From NCBI GenBank assembly GCA_958299035.1, contig CATQJL010000316.1, forward strand, positions 25,955,676 through 26,019,675: 64,000 bases of DNA, read 5' to 3'. Shown piece after piece: positions 47,940 through 59,784 of this stretch. The translations under genes were made by a program, and so were the position numbers. Source of the DNA: Cylicocyclus nassatus (Eukaryota > Nematoda > Chromadorea > Rhabditida > Strongylidae). A model generated the notes under the pieces. The model was not told where the DNA came from. It worked only from the letters and a program-made list of their open reading frames with translations, and made no database searches. The number at the start of each line of letters is the position of its first letter. Position 1 is the first letter of the stretch.

Positions 47940-48132
47940 ATGCAAAAACTGTGAGATAGTGGACTACATGCCAGAGCTTGTTGATAAGAAAGGTCACTAC
48001 CTTGGTTACAACCCTGAAACAAACCTCATGTATCTCAATTGTAACAATCATTTCAATACATTTGGAAAACAACGGATTCAGCTTGTTTTTGACGAGTTAG
48101 CAAAAAAGTTTGCGATGTTCACAGACGGATAA
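47940..48132 (+). CDS. OAC-type acyltransferase, last exon (C-terminus of SGNH domain)
   Basis: The acceptor ttgtttcag ends at 47939. The frame starts with one base completing a codon, then CKNCEIVDYMPELVDKKGHY, LGYNPETNLMYLNCNNHFNT, FGKQRIQLVFDELAKKF and ends at TAA 48130-48132. The CxxCExVDY opening and NHFxxFGxxRI are characteristic of the C-terminal end of nematode OAC proteins. The His of NHF is the expected catalytic base. No Asp stands in the four residues before it (NCNN), where family members usually have one, which may mean loss of activity. It lies 9.4 kb downstream of exon 13, and the exon that should precede it was not found. Confidence 0.8.
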
Positions 48133-50340
48133 AGATGTGTATGTATTGTCACAAATTAGTAAGGGTTAGTCTTGGACGAAGGCGGCCTATTTGAAGCGCT
48201 TACCGAATTCGGGTTTGCAACTCATGCGCTCCAATGATAAAAGTGGGCGACCTTTGCTTTCGCTTCTGCTTCTCAATAATAAATGTCCGCCTTTATGGGA
48301 CTTGCCGTTTCTTCATTTCATTTATTGTAAAGCTGCATAGATAGTGAAAGCAATGTTTGTTTGGGTGTGTCTTTACTGCGGTACAATCACTGGCAAGTTT
48401 TGGCCGTTCTCGACCTAAAACCCTCCGTATCGAGTAACTCATATACCTTCGAGTAATGACCTTTCTTCGCAAACATATGTTTTTGGTTGGGTCTTGCATA
48501 CTTATCGAATGTGTCCCGTTACGTACTTTGAATAGCGCGCCCAGCATTAGAGAATAAGCTACGAAATTTTAGACATAGATGCTATGTGACGACGTCTGCC
48601 CTCGATGCGTATTCACACCATTACGAATGCGCAGTTAGGATTGTTTCCAAATGGAGGAGATGCTGGAAGCTTGCGGATTTTACCTCGTGAAGACGCCTGC
48701 AAACCTCGGTACCTTGCATATCTCGCGCGAATTGTCGACACCGCTTCACATTATTGGTACTTCCTTTATCAAACGTTCAGTTTTTATTTTAAAGATGTCC
48801 GAAAGCAATTTTTTTCGCTCTCACACTTGTCATCCATCTAGTAAATGGGCACCGCGTACGGCTGGCTATTCATCTGCTTTAGCATTACAAACAAGTATAT
48901 CAAACAAGAAAGGGGCAAGGATTAAATCAGGTCATGGTAGATATTGCTGCTATGAAAAATCAGAGCGGATGATTGTGGTGAGGCAAAGCACACAGAGGAA
49001 GAAAAATCATTTATTCTGTGGTCAAGATCTCGAAAGCGCTTTGCGCACATTGTTTGTACAAACCTGAGCTTGTTCTCCCTGATTCCAGATATAGCTGTTT
49101 AACGCACGCAAAGACAGGGCGCCACTATGGACGCTGTCGGCGTCTTACTGACCAAGCGTTCTTTTATCTCTCTTGCCATCCACTATCTCCCCCATGCGCG
49201 AATTATCTAAGTCGGCGTCCATCGTTGTGTGCGATGAATAGCATGTAGTTGAAATGCTAGTAAACTGCAGTTCCAAACTTTTGACTACACGTCCAAGCTT
49301 GTTTAGGCAATATATGCGTAGCGGTCTTGAAGCTCTCAGTTTAATGAATGGTAATGCAGGCAAAAGTACCGTGCAGGCGGCGTACCAAGTAGAGAGAATT
49401 GCGGCGGTAGGAATCCGGTTTGAGAAAGTGTTTTCGTTGAGGCCATAACTCTGACCAGGCGCTGTCGTTTCCCCGTATAAGCTTCGAACGCCGATTCCAG
49501 ATATGCTGGTTAGCTGAAAAACTCTAAAACGTGTTATGCCTCCTGAGGCTCAGTGAGGGCAGTAGAGCTCGAACTGAAGAGATCCGGCTTTGAATTTTTG
49601 CAGATCTTGGGATCAAATCGAATCAAATCATCTTGTAATAAAACAATTAATCCAGCTTTTTGATAATTGAATGAACTTTCTGAATTACCAACATTTTCCA
49701 GCACTTAAGCAACGATGCGTTATTTCACATAACTCGATAATCAAGGAGTAAGTTTGCATTTGTTCCTGACTTGGCCGATTTCGCCAAACCTTCTTTTGCG
49801 TGGTCAGGCGCTCACGTTCGCACACCGCTGAGTAGAGCGCCCATATCTAACCGGGGTTACGGCCTGAACGGGACACGTGGAGGGAGGCGTGCAAGTGTTA
49901 GTCCGGCAACTGCCTGGTGCCGCAGTCAGCCGCCAGAGCTGGAACCAACGAGTTATCGCAAGCGCGTCCATAACTCTGCCGTGAGATCTCCGCAGCAGCC
50001 TCGCACTTCATCACGCTGATGTCGAGAATCCTCAGAGGTCGCACGACTGCCACAATCGTATATCGATCAGGACAGCAGAAAATTTGTAATTTCATTGAAT
50101 TGCTATAGAAAAAATATACAGACAAAAAATAAAAAACGGAAACAGTTAAGTGATCATTATACTGTGCTTCAATACACTGAGCCGTGATCCGAGATTGTCA
50201 ACGTTTTATTAGCTGACGTTTCGGCAAGTCGCCTTTTTAGAGCCTGGAATGGACATGACGACTTGCAAACTATTTGAGCAAACGTTTTTGCAGCTACACA
50301 AACAAAGCTTTAAGGCTTAGGTAGGCTGACAGTTAATGCC
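48133..50340. other. 3' flank of OAC, no confirmed gene
   Basis: No poly-A signal could be fixed with confidence. Overlapping plus-strand frames at 48605-49067 and 49018-49248 and the frame 49771-50019 have no family signature. They could be exons of an unrecognised gene or chance. No repeat boundaries were seen. Confidence 0.35.
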
Positions 50341-50359
50341 TGACCAAATACTCACCTTT

Positions 50360-51080
50360 TGAAAGGTGCGATAGGGGGAGCCGGGCCGTCTCCAGGTGAA
50401 GAGGGTCTCCGCTACTCCCATTCTTATAAGGTGAAGGAGGTAAGCGAGCCCTGAAAGCAAAATCCTTCAACAATCTATATACCATTCGAAAGCTGAGGTC
50501 ATGACGAATTGAATAAAACTGTCAGTTTTTCTACGTATTATGTTCCGGAAAATATGATTATCTGGCTAGCATTTCAACTGATTTGGTGTGTTCACTTTCT
50601 GCTCTCTTATCGCAACCAAGATGGAAGCTACGAGAAATCGACGGTCTATGTTTATTGATGAAGACTTCCTCTGTGATAAAAATTATTCAGCGGTAGCTAT
50701 GTTTTTGTTGGGCAGAAATCTGCTCTCAAAAATGGACATAATTTTAGTCAAAATGCGGCGTATCTCTTATTGGATTGGGCTAGAAAGAAGTCGACGTTTC
50801 ATGTCGAATCCATGTTTTCTAAGCATTCGAATAGTTTATAGATTATTGGGCGAAAAAAAACATAGCAGTTTCCAATGGGGTGGAGATATATACAGTTAGC
50901 TCGCTCCACCGCGCTCCTCCAATGTATTGACTTTTATGGATCACCGGAGCAAGCATTTTTTCAAGCCAGAAAACTCAATGCCCTAACAAGCTACACATCA
51001 TTCGAAAGCTGAGACTACGGAGAATCGAAATAGATCGACTTTTTTTGTATCTCTTCCCAGCAGTGAGATATGATAAATTT
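50360..51080. mobile_element. relative of the nested DNA element (2115-3667)
   Basis: Shares the terminus gtgcgatagggggagcc with tctccaggtgaagagggtctc (compare 3540-3590), and the body segment with ggtggagatatatac, tccaatgtattgactttta-like and accattcgaaagctgag (compare 2460-2620 and 2990-3130). Incomplete and without a transposase frame. Confidence 0.6.
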
Positions 51081-51419
51081 ATTTAACCGATATATCTACT
51101 AATTCGCTTTAGCTGACAAAAAAGCATTTGATTCTCTTTCATTTCATGAAAAAAGTAATCTGACTGATGTAGTCATTTACTATTCAAAGTAATCACTTCA
51201 TATCACATTGAGCTGTTTTTGCAGTCTTTAGCAAAACTTTTTTGGTTTCTACGAGCATCGAAAACCTTGATATGGACTTACCATAGCTATCGGCTATACA
51301 ATTGTCTCAAAAAATGTGAAAACTATTTGATCGTAGATAGCTCTTGTCATGAAGTATTTCGGGAAGCTTGTAGCACTGTTCTGTGGAGGGAGGTCAACTT
51401 AGACTTACAATAAGAAGCG

Positions 51420-51906
51420 ATTCATCAACCGCTATTCTTTACTGTAGGATTACAGTGGAAACTTTTTGGAAATCGAAAGCGATTTTTGTTTCAGAAAGAA
51501 AACCAAACAAGCCAAAATCTCTTGTACTGGACTAGTCCTACTCACTGATTCCAAATATGATGTTTGCATTTCGTCGTATTCCTCCTTTGTTAAGTCATTT
51601 CAAGTACACCATTGAAAAGCTCGAAAAACTGGCAAAAAGTTGTGCAGTGAAATTGGCACGCCCAAAAACCTCGCTGCACAAAATTCCAGATTTTGGAATT
51701 TTTTCATCAAAAGTCTGTATGCAGTGGCATTATTCTGAGAGTTTGTACCGTAATCTTACAGTAATAAAGAGTGATTGATTAATAGCTTCATACTAAAGTC
51801 TAAATTGAACGCTCTACAGAATGGTACCTCAAGTTTCTCGAAGGAATTCATGACAAAAGAGTTATCAACTATCAAACAATGTTCACATTTTTTTGGGACA
51901 TCCTGT
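51420..51906. repeat. direct repeat of 37480-37987 (Tc1/mariner-like fragment)
   Basis: Same order of short conserved blocks as 37480-37987, ending gggacatcctg followed by TA. Considered a truncated relative of the element starting at 52720. Confidence 0.55.
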
Positions 51907-51929
51907 ACTTATTAGATGTTTTTTTTGTT

Positions 51930-52716
51930 TATTAGGTTGTCCCATAAGTCTTTTCATCTTTGAGTTTTCGCTAAAATGAGTCACACACTTCTTATTTTGA
52001 ATAGAAACAGGATACCATTCGACAGAACAAAGCAAGCTCTACAAGACGGCGTTTATGCTTTTGCACCAGCTTGGGTGTAACTCATGTCTCAAACCAAAAT
52101 CTAAAAAGTTTCGTGTGCCCAAAAAATTGAAAAGTTTTATATCTTCATTCAGAAAAGTCCTACAGATTTTTCCTCACGCAGATACATTCCACATCAGACA
52201 TTTGAACGCGCTGTTGCTGTATTTTTTCATCAGCTAAAAATCAAGAGACCGAAAACTTCCACGTTTTTACAAAGTAACGCTGCTCTGTTCTTACACTGAC
52301 AATTGTATACTAAAAGCCCTTAGAAGTACTACTGTAGATTTTTGGCTTTCTATAAGTTCTAGTTCGCGAGAAATATCGAATTTACTTTCCTCACTTGGGT
52401 TTTAACTCAACATTTCATCTAAAAAATACAACAACAGCACATTGAATGCCTGATGTGATATGCATATGCGTGAGCGAGTGGATCTGTAGGACTTTTTTGA
52501 GCAAAGATACAATAATTTTTAGTTTTTTGGGCTTCCGAAACTTTTTAGGTTTTGGTTTGAAACTTGAGCTGGACCTATGCTGGTGCAAAAGCATAAGCGC
52601 CTTATAGAGTTTGCTTTGCTCTGTCGAATGGTGTCTTGCGTCTATATAGAGTAAGAAGTGTGTGACTTATTATAGCAAAAACTCAAACATGAAAATACTT
52701 ATGGGACAACCTAATA
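51930..52716. mobile_element. mariner-like MITE (783 bp), TA target
   Basis: TIRs ttaggttgtcccataagtct (51932) and the inverse gacttatggg-type end (atacttatgggacaacctaa, to 52714) lie between TA dinucleotides. Inverse pairing reaches about 130 bp inward (agtcacacacttctta, ggataccattcgacagaac, agcaagctctac). No transposase. Confidence 0.8.
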
Positions 52717-52717
52717 T

Positions 52718-53635
52718 TACAGGGTGTCCTAAAAGTCTTTGAGCCTAGCTTCCCGACTTAGTAATTTTATTAGTATTCCTCGCTCTTCAATCAAATATTG
52801 CGTATGAATACCTTGTCTAGTTTTTAGTATACCTCAAGAAAATCATACCGTTTGCGCTGATTCTCAATTTGTTTTTGGAACAAACAACACTTCAATTTTG
52901 AGACAGATCCAATGTTAACGTACCCTTTACTCAAACGTCTATAGCTCTTTTGCCTTTAAAGCTCTTGCGGAATCTTAAATTGCATATTGTAGAGCTAGCT
53001 TCACTTTACGTCTACAGTGCAAAACTAATCAGTGCTGTCTATTCATTAATGCAGGATTAAAATACAAACCCTCAAAGTAGTGCCTCGTCAATAAGAAGAT
53101 AAAGTTCTCGGAAACAAAAATCCGAGAAAGCTGAAACTTTAATACCAATTCAGTTTGAATCACTGAATTTAGCTGTAAGCTGTGCCGTTCTTACCGAACT
53201 ATCATTTTAAAGTCATTCCATGCACACCAAAATTGCTATTTTTCTGATGTTTTCAGAAACTTGATTGCTACATTTCAAAACTTTTGTTAAATCTCACAAA
53301 AGTGCTTCTCAGATGAACGTGAACTCTTCAACTTTTTTTTGATCAGTCATGGAAAGCAAGATTTGCTCTGTTTCACATTGTTTTGGACAGTCTAGAATGC
53401 TTGCTTCAGAAGAAATGAGACACTCTCGACGTCAACTATCTGTCTGCCACGGTGCATGCGTTCCGCAAGAGTTGAGGGCTTGCGTGAAGGCTAAATAAAG
53501 GTTTTTCTTAAGCTGAGTTACATTTTCATTTTTAGGTTTTTTACAAGATTCCTGCTGAATTTCATATAACAGCGTTGTTTCGTGCAGTTGCAGCTTAGAA
53601 AATACTAGGCTTGAAGACTTTTGGGACACTCTGCA
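52718..53635. mobile_element. Tc1/mariner-like MITE (914 bp) directly adjacent
   Basis: Starts cagggtgtcctaaaagtctt at 52720, three bases after the TA of the previous element. Ends gaagacttttgggacactctg at 53633. The right flank reads CA instead of TA. The terminus is shared with fragments ending at 37987, 39590 and 51906. Confidence 0.7.
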
Positions 53636-54379
53636 GTTGGTTTTTTCTTGCTTTTTTACAAGCAAAAGCGTCTATCTGTTTATCTATCTCAAAACTGTGA
53701 CAGGATTCATAGAACCTTTAGGCTTGAAAATTTTCTTCGAAAAACATGGAAGAAAAAGGCAGCAAATAAGCATACCATTTAGGCTCTTATTAAAAAATTC
53801 AAATGTGTTTTTGATTCCTATATTCGTTCTAGAAACGTTTAGATTTTCAAGTTGTTTTTAGTTCCCAAATTTAGTTGATCTTTTATGCTATAAAACTATT
53901 GTAGACGCTTTAAAATAGCATGAGGAAAGGCAAGCATTGCGCTAACTCTCGTTGTATAACTGATATAAATGTTTCTTTTAAGAAATATGTGGTTGTATCT
54001 CCATAGCTTTTTGATCATGATTCACTCTCGAATTACCTTCCCACGGCCTCGTCAAGCTCTTCCTTTCGCAACTATGATTCTGATGCCAGAGTGAGAGCTA
54101 TTTGGTTAAACACAAATGGTATGCCTATTTATATCGTTTCTGCTGTATTAGAAGAATTGACCCAGGTACAGAACGAGTTCACGAGTGTTGGATAGGCATT
54201 CTTCTTTACGATTTACTTCAAGGGATTTGGGATGTGTCCAAAATGCCTTTAAATATTTGCGAGCCGATGTCTGTGATTCACGCGCCAGGATTTTCACTGA
54301 AACATCAAAATTTGTCTTCGCATGTTCCAGCGCCCTCTGAACGTTCAGTGGGGTGGAAGTTCATAATATATTCTTCCGC
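53636..54379. other. nothing recognised
   Basis: AT-rich. The frame 54102-54383 has no family signature. Confidence 0.35.
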
Positions 54380-54935
54380 CTAAGGCTCTCCAATGCGAAC
54401 ACATAGCGGTCGCGCTGCCTCGCCTATGCACTTGTCGCCGCATTCCCGCGGGTGAGAGCCCCGCCGCCGTGTAGTCTCCGCACCTACCCTCAGGGTATAT
54501 GATGCAAGTGGGCGTAGTGCAGCTGCGATCCTAGATACGATTGCGACCGAAATGCTTTTAAGGTTATTCGAGGACGGGAGGAGGATTCTACTTGTGCAAC
54601 TGTATCTTTCCCAAAGTTTCCTCAGACAATGTCGAAAGGCAATGCTCACTTCAGGATGCAGAAAAGGATCTTATCAGCTGTGTTCGTTCTGTCTAGCTCA
54701 GTACGGCGATTTACACCCCACCTTGCTGTTTCAACACGATATTCGTACTCATTGGAGGCCGCTTTCCGCGCAAGCGCCAATTCCACTTTTTCTTGCTGTT
54801 CGCTAGAAACACGAAAAGCTGTCCGGAACGTAATGATGGCTTCTTTGATGATAGCTTTCTTTGTTTGGCGCGGATGAGATGATCGGAAGTGGACAAGAAT
54901 AATCTTATTAACTCGCAATATCTTTTATTATACAC
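54380..54935 (-). pseudogene. Penelope-like retroelement remnant (RT tail plus GIY-YIG endonuclease)
   Basis: Minus-strand reading in two frames. 54918-54646 gives SSHPRQTKKAIIKEA, FRTAFRV and ALARKAASNEYE, resembling the C-terminal end of the reverse transcriptase module in nematode Penelope-like elements. 54649-54380 then gives RECGDKCIGEAARPLCVRIGE, the GIY-YIG-type core (C-G-x-x-x-I-G-E-x-x-R-P-L-x-x-R). One frameshift separates the parts and the catalytic RT core is absent. Family assignment is from motif memory. Confidence 0.6.
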
Positions 54936-54979
54936 ACACCCGAGGCAGTGACGGTCCCAGGATTCGGGACCGGAGGTAG

Positions 54980-55210
54980 GAAAGGCTTCTCAAAATTTTT
55001 GCGGGTCCATAACTCTTAAAATCTTGAAGAAGTGGGCGGCGTGGCGTTAGCCACCCCCATTTGCAAGGCTGATTTGAGTTTTTAAAAATTTTAAAAATTA
55101 TTTTGATTATTTACAAGAATAAATAGAGCCACTTTCACATTTTTATAACCCATGTAAGTAAATTTCGAAAATTTCGCAACCTATTCTCGGCATACCTTCG
55201 ATAGTCTAGA
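54980..55210. repeat. copy of the gcgtggcgttagcc repeat
   Basis: gtgggcggcgtggcgttagcc, then atttttaaaattattttgattatttacaagaa and a cacatttttataacccatgtaag tail match the order seen at 7400-7640. The hairpin half is lost here. Confidence 0.55.
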
Positions 55211-56900
55211 GACAGTGCGTAAAAAATTGAAGGGTGTTTGAACATATGACCTCATAAAAAGTGAGGGTGTTTGAAGAAGATCAGAGAAGGTAAAATGACG
55301 TAAAACAGATATTAAAGGCAAAAAAAACTACTGAAAAGTGGATAAAAACACTGCAGTGAGGTTTAAAAACTTTCATTTGACGGCTTAGTGCAAGTTTCTG
55401 CTCCAGGACCAGCAATTCGCAACACGGGGGAAAGCGATGAAAAGCTAGTTTCCTTTTTTGCAATTGTTTCAAAAACATGTATCGAAAGAAGTGGTCATCA
55501 AGAAGAAGATAAAGAAGAAAGAAATTAATTAAGGAAACGCAAAGATTCTTTTTTACAAAATCGAAAAGAACGTCGAAGCCAAATTCAATTTTTGATGCGT
55601 CTTTTAGATTTTTACCCCCGCTTTGACGCTCCCGTTTCCTGGGACGTTGTCTGGATTGTTGCGCACATATTTCTGAGCAACAATCGCCACCGAAAAAAAA
55701 TTGCTGCGAAAGCAACAGAATAAGTTTGAAAAAACGCAATTTTTACGATTTTTCGCAAAAAAATTCACCATAATCGAAGAGATAAGGGCTGGGTGGTTGT
55801 CAGCATTATGAACAGGCAGCAAGATCTATAGAATGCATGAAAAAACCGTGTGAAAAAAGTTAAACTAGGAGAAAAATAAGAGATTTTTGAAAACAAGGTT
55901 TTCGCCGGAATTCTCGATCAAATCAAAAAATGTGGTGGGACGTAATCAGCGTGAAATTAGAGATCAAGAGCTCTAAAACATATATAGCTTTCCATAATTG
56001 GGTTGGAAACAAAAAAAACCAGAGCCAAATGCCCGCGGTCCGCTTTTGGGGTAGCGAGGTAGCGCGCAGCGCGCGGAGACGCAGACGAGCAGCGGAGACA
56101 GACCAGAGCCTACGAGGCATTTATTTCTAATCGTAGATCTCCGCGGAGTTTCAAGACATTCTGTAACATTATATATCATCTGGTCGTCATGACGCGACGA
56201 GGAGCACCGACAACGTAAGCGTTGAAAATCACTCCCAAACGAGATAGACCAGCATTTTCGATTTCTGCGATTTTTACGCAAGATTCAAGCGCATTCTTTC
56301 GTTTTTGTTCAACTGCAACAGCTTTCCTAAACTTCTGAAACCCGATTTTGGTCAAATGAGAAATTAATCGAAAATGTTGTCTTGAATTTTGGCGAAAATT
56401 TCACAGAAACCTTCTTTATAACTCAAAAAAGGCTATGAAAACGCAAATTTTCTTCGCTGAGATAACCTAAAGATAATATTCCCTGTATTTGCTTCATTAA
56501 CATATTGACAACTATGCAGATTTTCAGTTGTCTGCCGTCACGGACCAAGGCCTTTTACGAACCAGCACACAGTTCTTAACTGTAATTACGCATAATGCCA
56601 TCTACAGCACACCTACAGTAGATCAGTTAACTGACGAAGAAAAGTAGAGGTCATCCCTAGATTCAGTGCAAAAGAGAGCTCATGGAATGAGTTTATCCCA
56701 AGATAGTGTGTGTCAAGCTGTCGTCAATGTGTCAACATTCGTTCCGATATAGTCAGGATAATCACACCCAGGGCGAAGCCCCGAATGACTTCTGTTTTTT
56801 ACAGGTAAGGGTTGTGTCCCCTCATAGCTCTCGAAGTGAAAGTGACCAGAGTACGTGGCTCTATGTATCGAGGGTATGGTTCTCGGGAAGGCCCCCTCCC
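55211..56900. other. no confirmed gene
   Basis: The 152-codon minus-strand frame at 55281-55739 is Phe/Leu-rich with low complexity and no motif; I treat it as chance. 56040-56125 has clustered gcgcag motifs. No bounded repeat was identified. Confidence 0.35.
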
Positions 56901-57487
56901 CTCAGATAATCGCCGGGGGCAAGCGGCCATGCGAATTTTGAGCAAGCGGGCACCGGAAGAATAGTTCGCTGATTTTTTGTGGTCCGCTTGCAGAAATTTG
57001 GAATAATTTTGGCCAATTTTTAGACGAACGCTCGAAGATCTATCGCGGTTTTTCTATACATAAGTTGCGGCACAGTGGCCGCATTCTCTCGGATTTTCCG
57101 CGAGAACATGCAAAATTATTGAGAGCCGCACGGTCCTTTTTGAAGGACCGCACAGCCCTCAGGTACTTTCCGCTGAGAGAAAGTACCCCAAACTTGGGTA
57201 ATAAAACCATCGATGGCACCTCCGCCACATAGAGTCTCATCTTTTCTCGGCGTACGCCCGAAACTGCGTAAAAAGAGTCTGAGCGCCTGCTGAAAGTTTG
57301 GCCAGCGCTCGCTGAAAGAGATTGTTTGACGAGCGCTTGCAGAAAATTTTGTATTGATGCCCGCTTGCAGAAAACGCAAATACCGCCCGCTGAAGATTTG
57401 GCCACGCCCCGAAATCCTGCTGACCGCCTGCAGAAAAGCGCGAGTTTGCGGACCGCCTGCCCCCGGCGATTATCTGAGCCCCCTCCC
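56892..57487. mobile_element. GC-rich TIR element, copy C, with 9-bp target duplication
   Basis: The element 56901-57478 begins ctcagataatcgccggggg and ends ccccggcgattatctgag. Identical ccccctccc lies on both sides (56892-56900 and 57479-57487). Long TIRs with a 9-bp duplication are typical of Mutator-like elements by general knowledge. The interior is built of cgcttgcag-type subterminal motifs. The 153-codon open frame on the minus strand is not a protein. Confidence 0.8.
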
Positions 57488-58979
57488 TCGCTGCGCCACA
57501 CTCAAGAATATATTAACCGGCACACTAAAAAACGGCAACCATGCACTGCTATACTTTCCCTCGTGAGTATGTATGCAAATTGCTTGTTATGTTCTAAACA
57601 ATTGTCATTCTCTGGTTGTGTTGCACATAAAGGCTACTGCAAGTATGGGCGCTAAATTTCATCCCATCGCCAACTTTCTTACTTGCGTGTAATAGCTTTC
57701 ATGCCACTTGACATTGCATTTCAAACACGCTTTGAGAGGTGTCATAAGCTGTGAGATTGAGAGCCTGTAAAGGTTACGTCAATTTCGTTAATTGTGAGAA
57801 GCTCAGAGATGATTGCAGTAGCACTCACCACTAACGTTGACAGAGGGCGCTAACATCGAAAGATTTTATGATATGTTGCTATCAATACGTGTTTTGGCGC
57901 AGGCGCTCCAAATATTTGTGTTGGCCAAGTGTTAAGGGCTAAATCTGTGGAGGCCAAATAGTGTTAGATTGGAGCTTGCGCGTTTGTATCAAAAGATATA
58001 GCAGGGCAGGCGGGCAGCTCGATTTTGAAGCGCGCTACGGTATCTTGCGGCAAATTCGCAGCTTTGGCTATTTTGACCCACTGTCTATTAAGTTTGCGAC
58101 ACTGCTTCTGGAATTCGGCATCAGACGAAGATCCAGATGTCTTGTTTAGCTCACGAGGATTACAACACGCCCCATTTATCGTTAACGCAAGGTCTTATCT
58201 ACGCCGTGTTAACTAGCTGTTGGATTTGTCTTATGCCCTGCCTTTGCGCCATGGTCAGTTTCAAAGGCGTTCTGTGCTGGGACAACATAGTTAAGAACAC
58301 TTCTCCTGCAAAGAGACGGAATATGATATTAACGCTATGGTTCTAGGAACGGTATGGAGAGTCATGTGTTGGTTGATCTTTGATTCTCACCCACACTCTC
58401 TAGGTTCTTTTTTGCGGAGCCTGTCTCGCAGTTCATGTAGAACACAGCTGATTTTGCGCAGAATCAATGTAGAGATGGGCAGTGGTGGCGAAAAGCTAGG
58501 ACCCAACACAACCGGCCTCGCATTTTCTGGAAGCGAAAACCCTCCAATCACTGTGACTCGTGATGTCTAGTTATATGATCCGTTACCATAGCGGACTTGT
58601 GCTCGCACTTATCAAAAAGAGTCATTGCGCTCGGCGAACTGGCAGCGCTCCTGCGTAAAGCACAAGATTATCGAACTTTCCCTGCAGTGTCGCTCTGACG
58701 TTAGACCGAATGTAATCGTAAATCGTGACTGACCCACCCATTCTCCTCCAGAGACGATCTTCCAGAATGAGCAACATTGCTCTTTTGATACACACTTATT
58801 CAAGTATATTACGTCTAATCATTCCTGTTACGCAAGGCAATGTGCAGCAGATGTAGTTGAATTTTCTTCCTCTAATCGTTTTTTGGCAGACCGCATAGAT
58901 CGTGGATCCGTTTGCGTGTAATGAAGTTCGGGATCAAATATTTTCGTGACAGCGGTTGAGAAAGAAAATGGTCTGGCTT
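57488..58979. other. nothing recognised
   Basis: No exon or bounded repeat can be supported. Short frames 57961-58570 lack family signatures. Confidence 0.35.
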
Positions 58980-59716
58980 CTCAGATAATCGCCGGGGGCA
59001 GGCGGCCATGCGATTTATGGGCGGGCGGGCACCGGAAAAATAGTTCGCTGATTTCTTGCGGTCCGCTTGCAAATATTTGGAAGAATTTTAGCGAAATTCT
59101 AAGCAGATTCTTGGAGAACAATCGCGGTTTTCTTATAGATTAGCTGCGGCGCAGTAGCCGCATTCTCGCGGACTTTCAGCGAGAATATGCAAAATTTCCG
59201 GAAGCCGCGCGGTCCTCCCCCAGGTATCATGGCCTCCCAGATTCGTGTGGAGGTGGAGTCTTGCCAACTCAACGCGTGGCGGTTTTTGCAGAGATTAGGA
59301 AAAGTAATGCTATGACGTGGAGGTTTAGCAAGTTTACATGTGTTATCAGGCAAAGTCTGCAATACACCTTCACACGAATCTGGGAGCCGATAATACTTTC
59401 CGCTGAGAGAAAATACCTCAAACTTGAGTAATCAAACCAACGGTGACACCGCCACACAGAGTCTTACCTGTGCTTGGCGTATGCCCGAAACTGCTCAAAA
59501 AGAGTCCGAGCGCTTACTGAAAGTTTGGCCAGCGCTTGCTGAAGGAAATTATTTATTTGCCGAGCGCAGAAAATGCTGTATTGCTACCCGCTGGCAAAAT
59601 ATGCGACAGTAAAGGAAGAACCGCCCGCTGAAGGTTTGGCCGCGCCCCAAAATCCTGTTGACCACTTGCAGAAAAGCGCGAGCTTGCGGACCGCCTGCCC
59701 CCGGCGATTATCTGAG
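58980..59716. mobile_element. GC-rich TIR element, copy D, carrying a nested MITE
   Basis: Same termini as copy C (ctcagataatcgccggggg to ccccggcgattatctgag). It is about 160 bp longer because of the insert at 59234-59386. Flanking bases show no clear duplication. Confidence 0.8.
59232..59388. mobile_element. ~155-bp MITE nested in copy D
   Basis: ctcccagattcgtgtgga (59234) faces the inverse cacacgaatctgggag (to 59386), with a further ggtggag...cacctt pairing. Comparison with copy C shows that this block is the extra sequence. Confidence 0.7.
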
Positions 59717-59784
59717 CTGCTGATACGAGTTTTTGTCTTAGCGGGAAGCATGGGAGAAACAGATAAGCTTTTTCCGTACCATAA

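Noticed and set aside
55281..55739. 152-codon minus-strand open frame
   Set aside because: Low-complexity Phe/Leu sequence, no motif, no splice context.
57040..57501. 153-codon minus-strand open frame
   Set aside because: Lies in copy C of the same element and reads out through its terminus.
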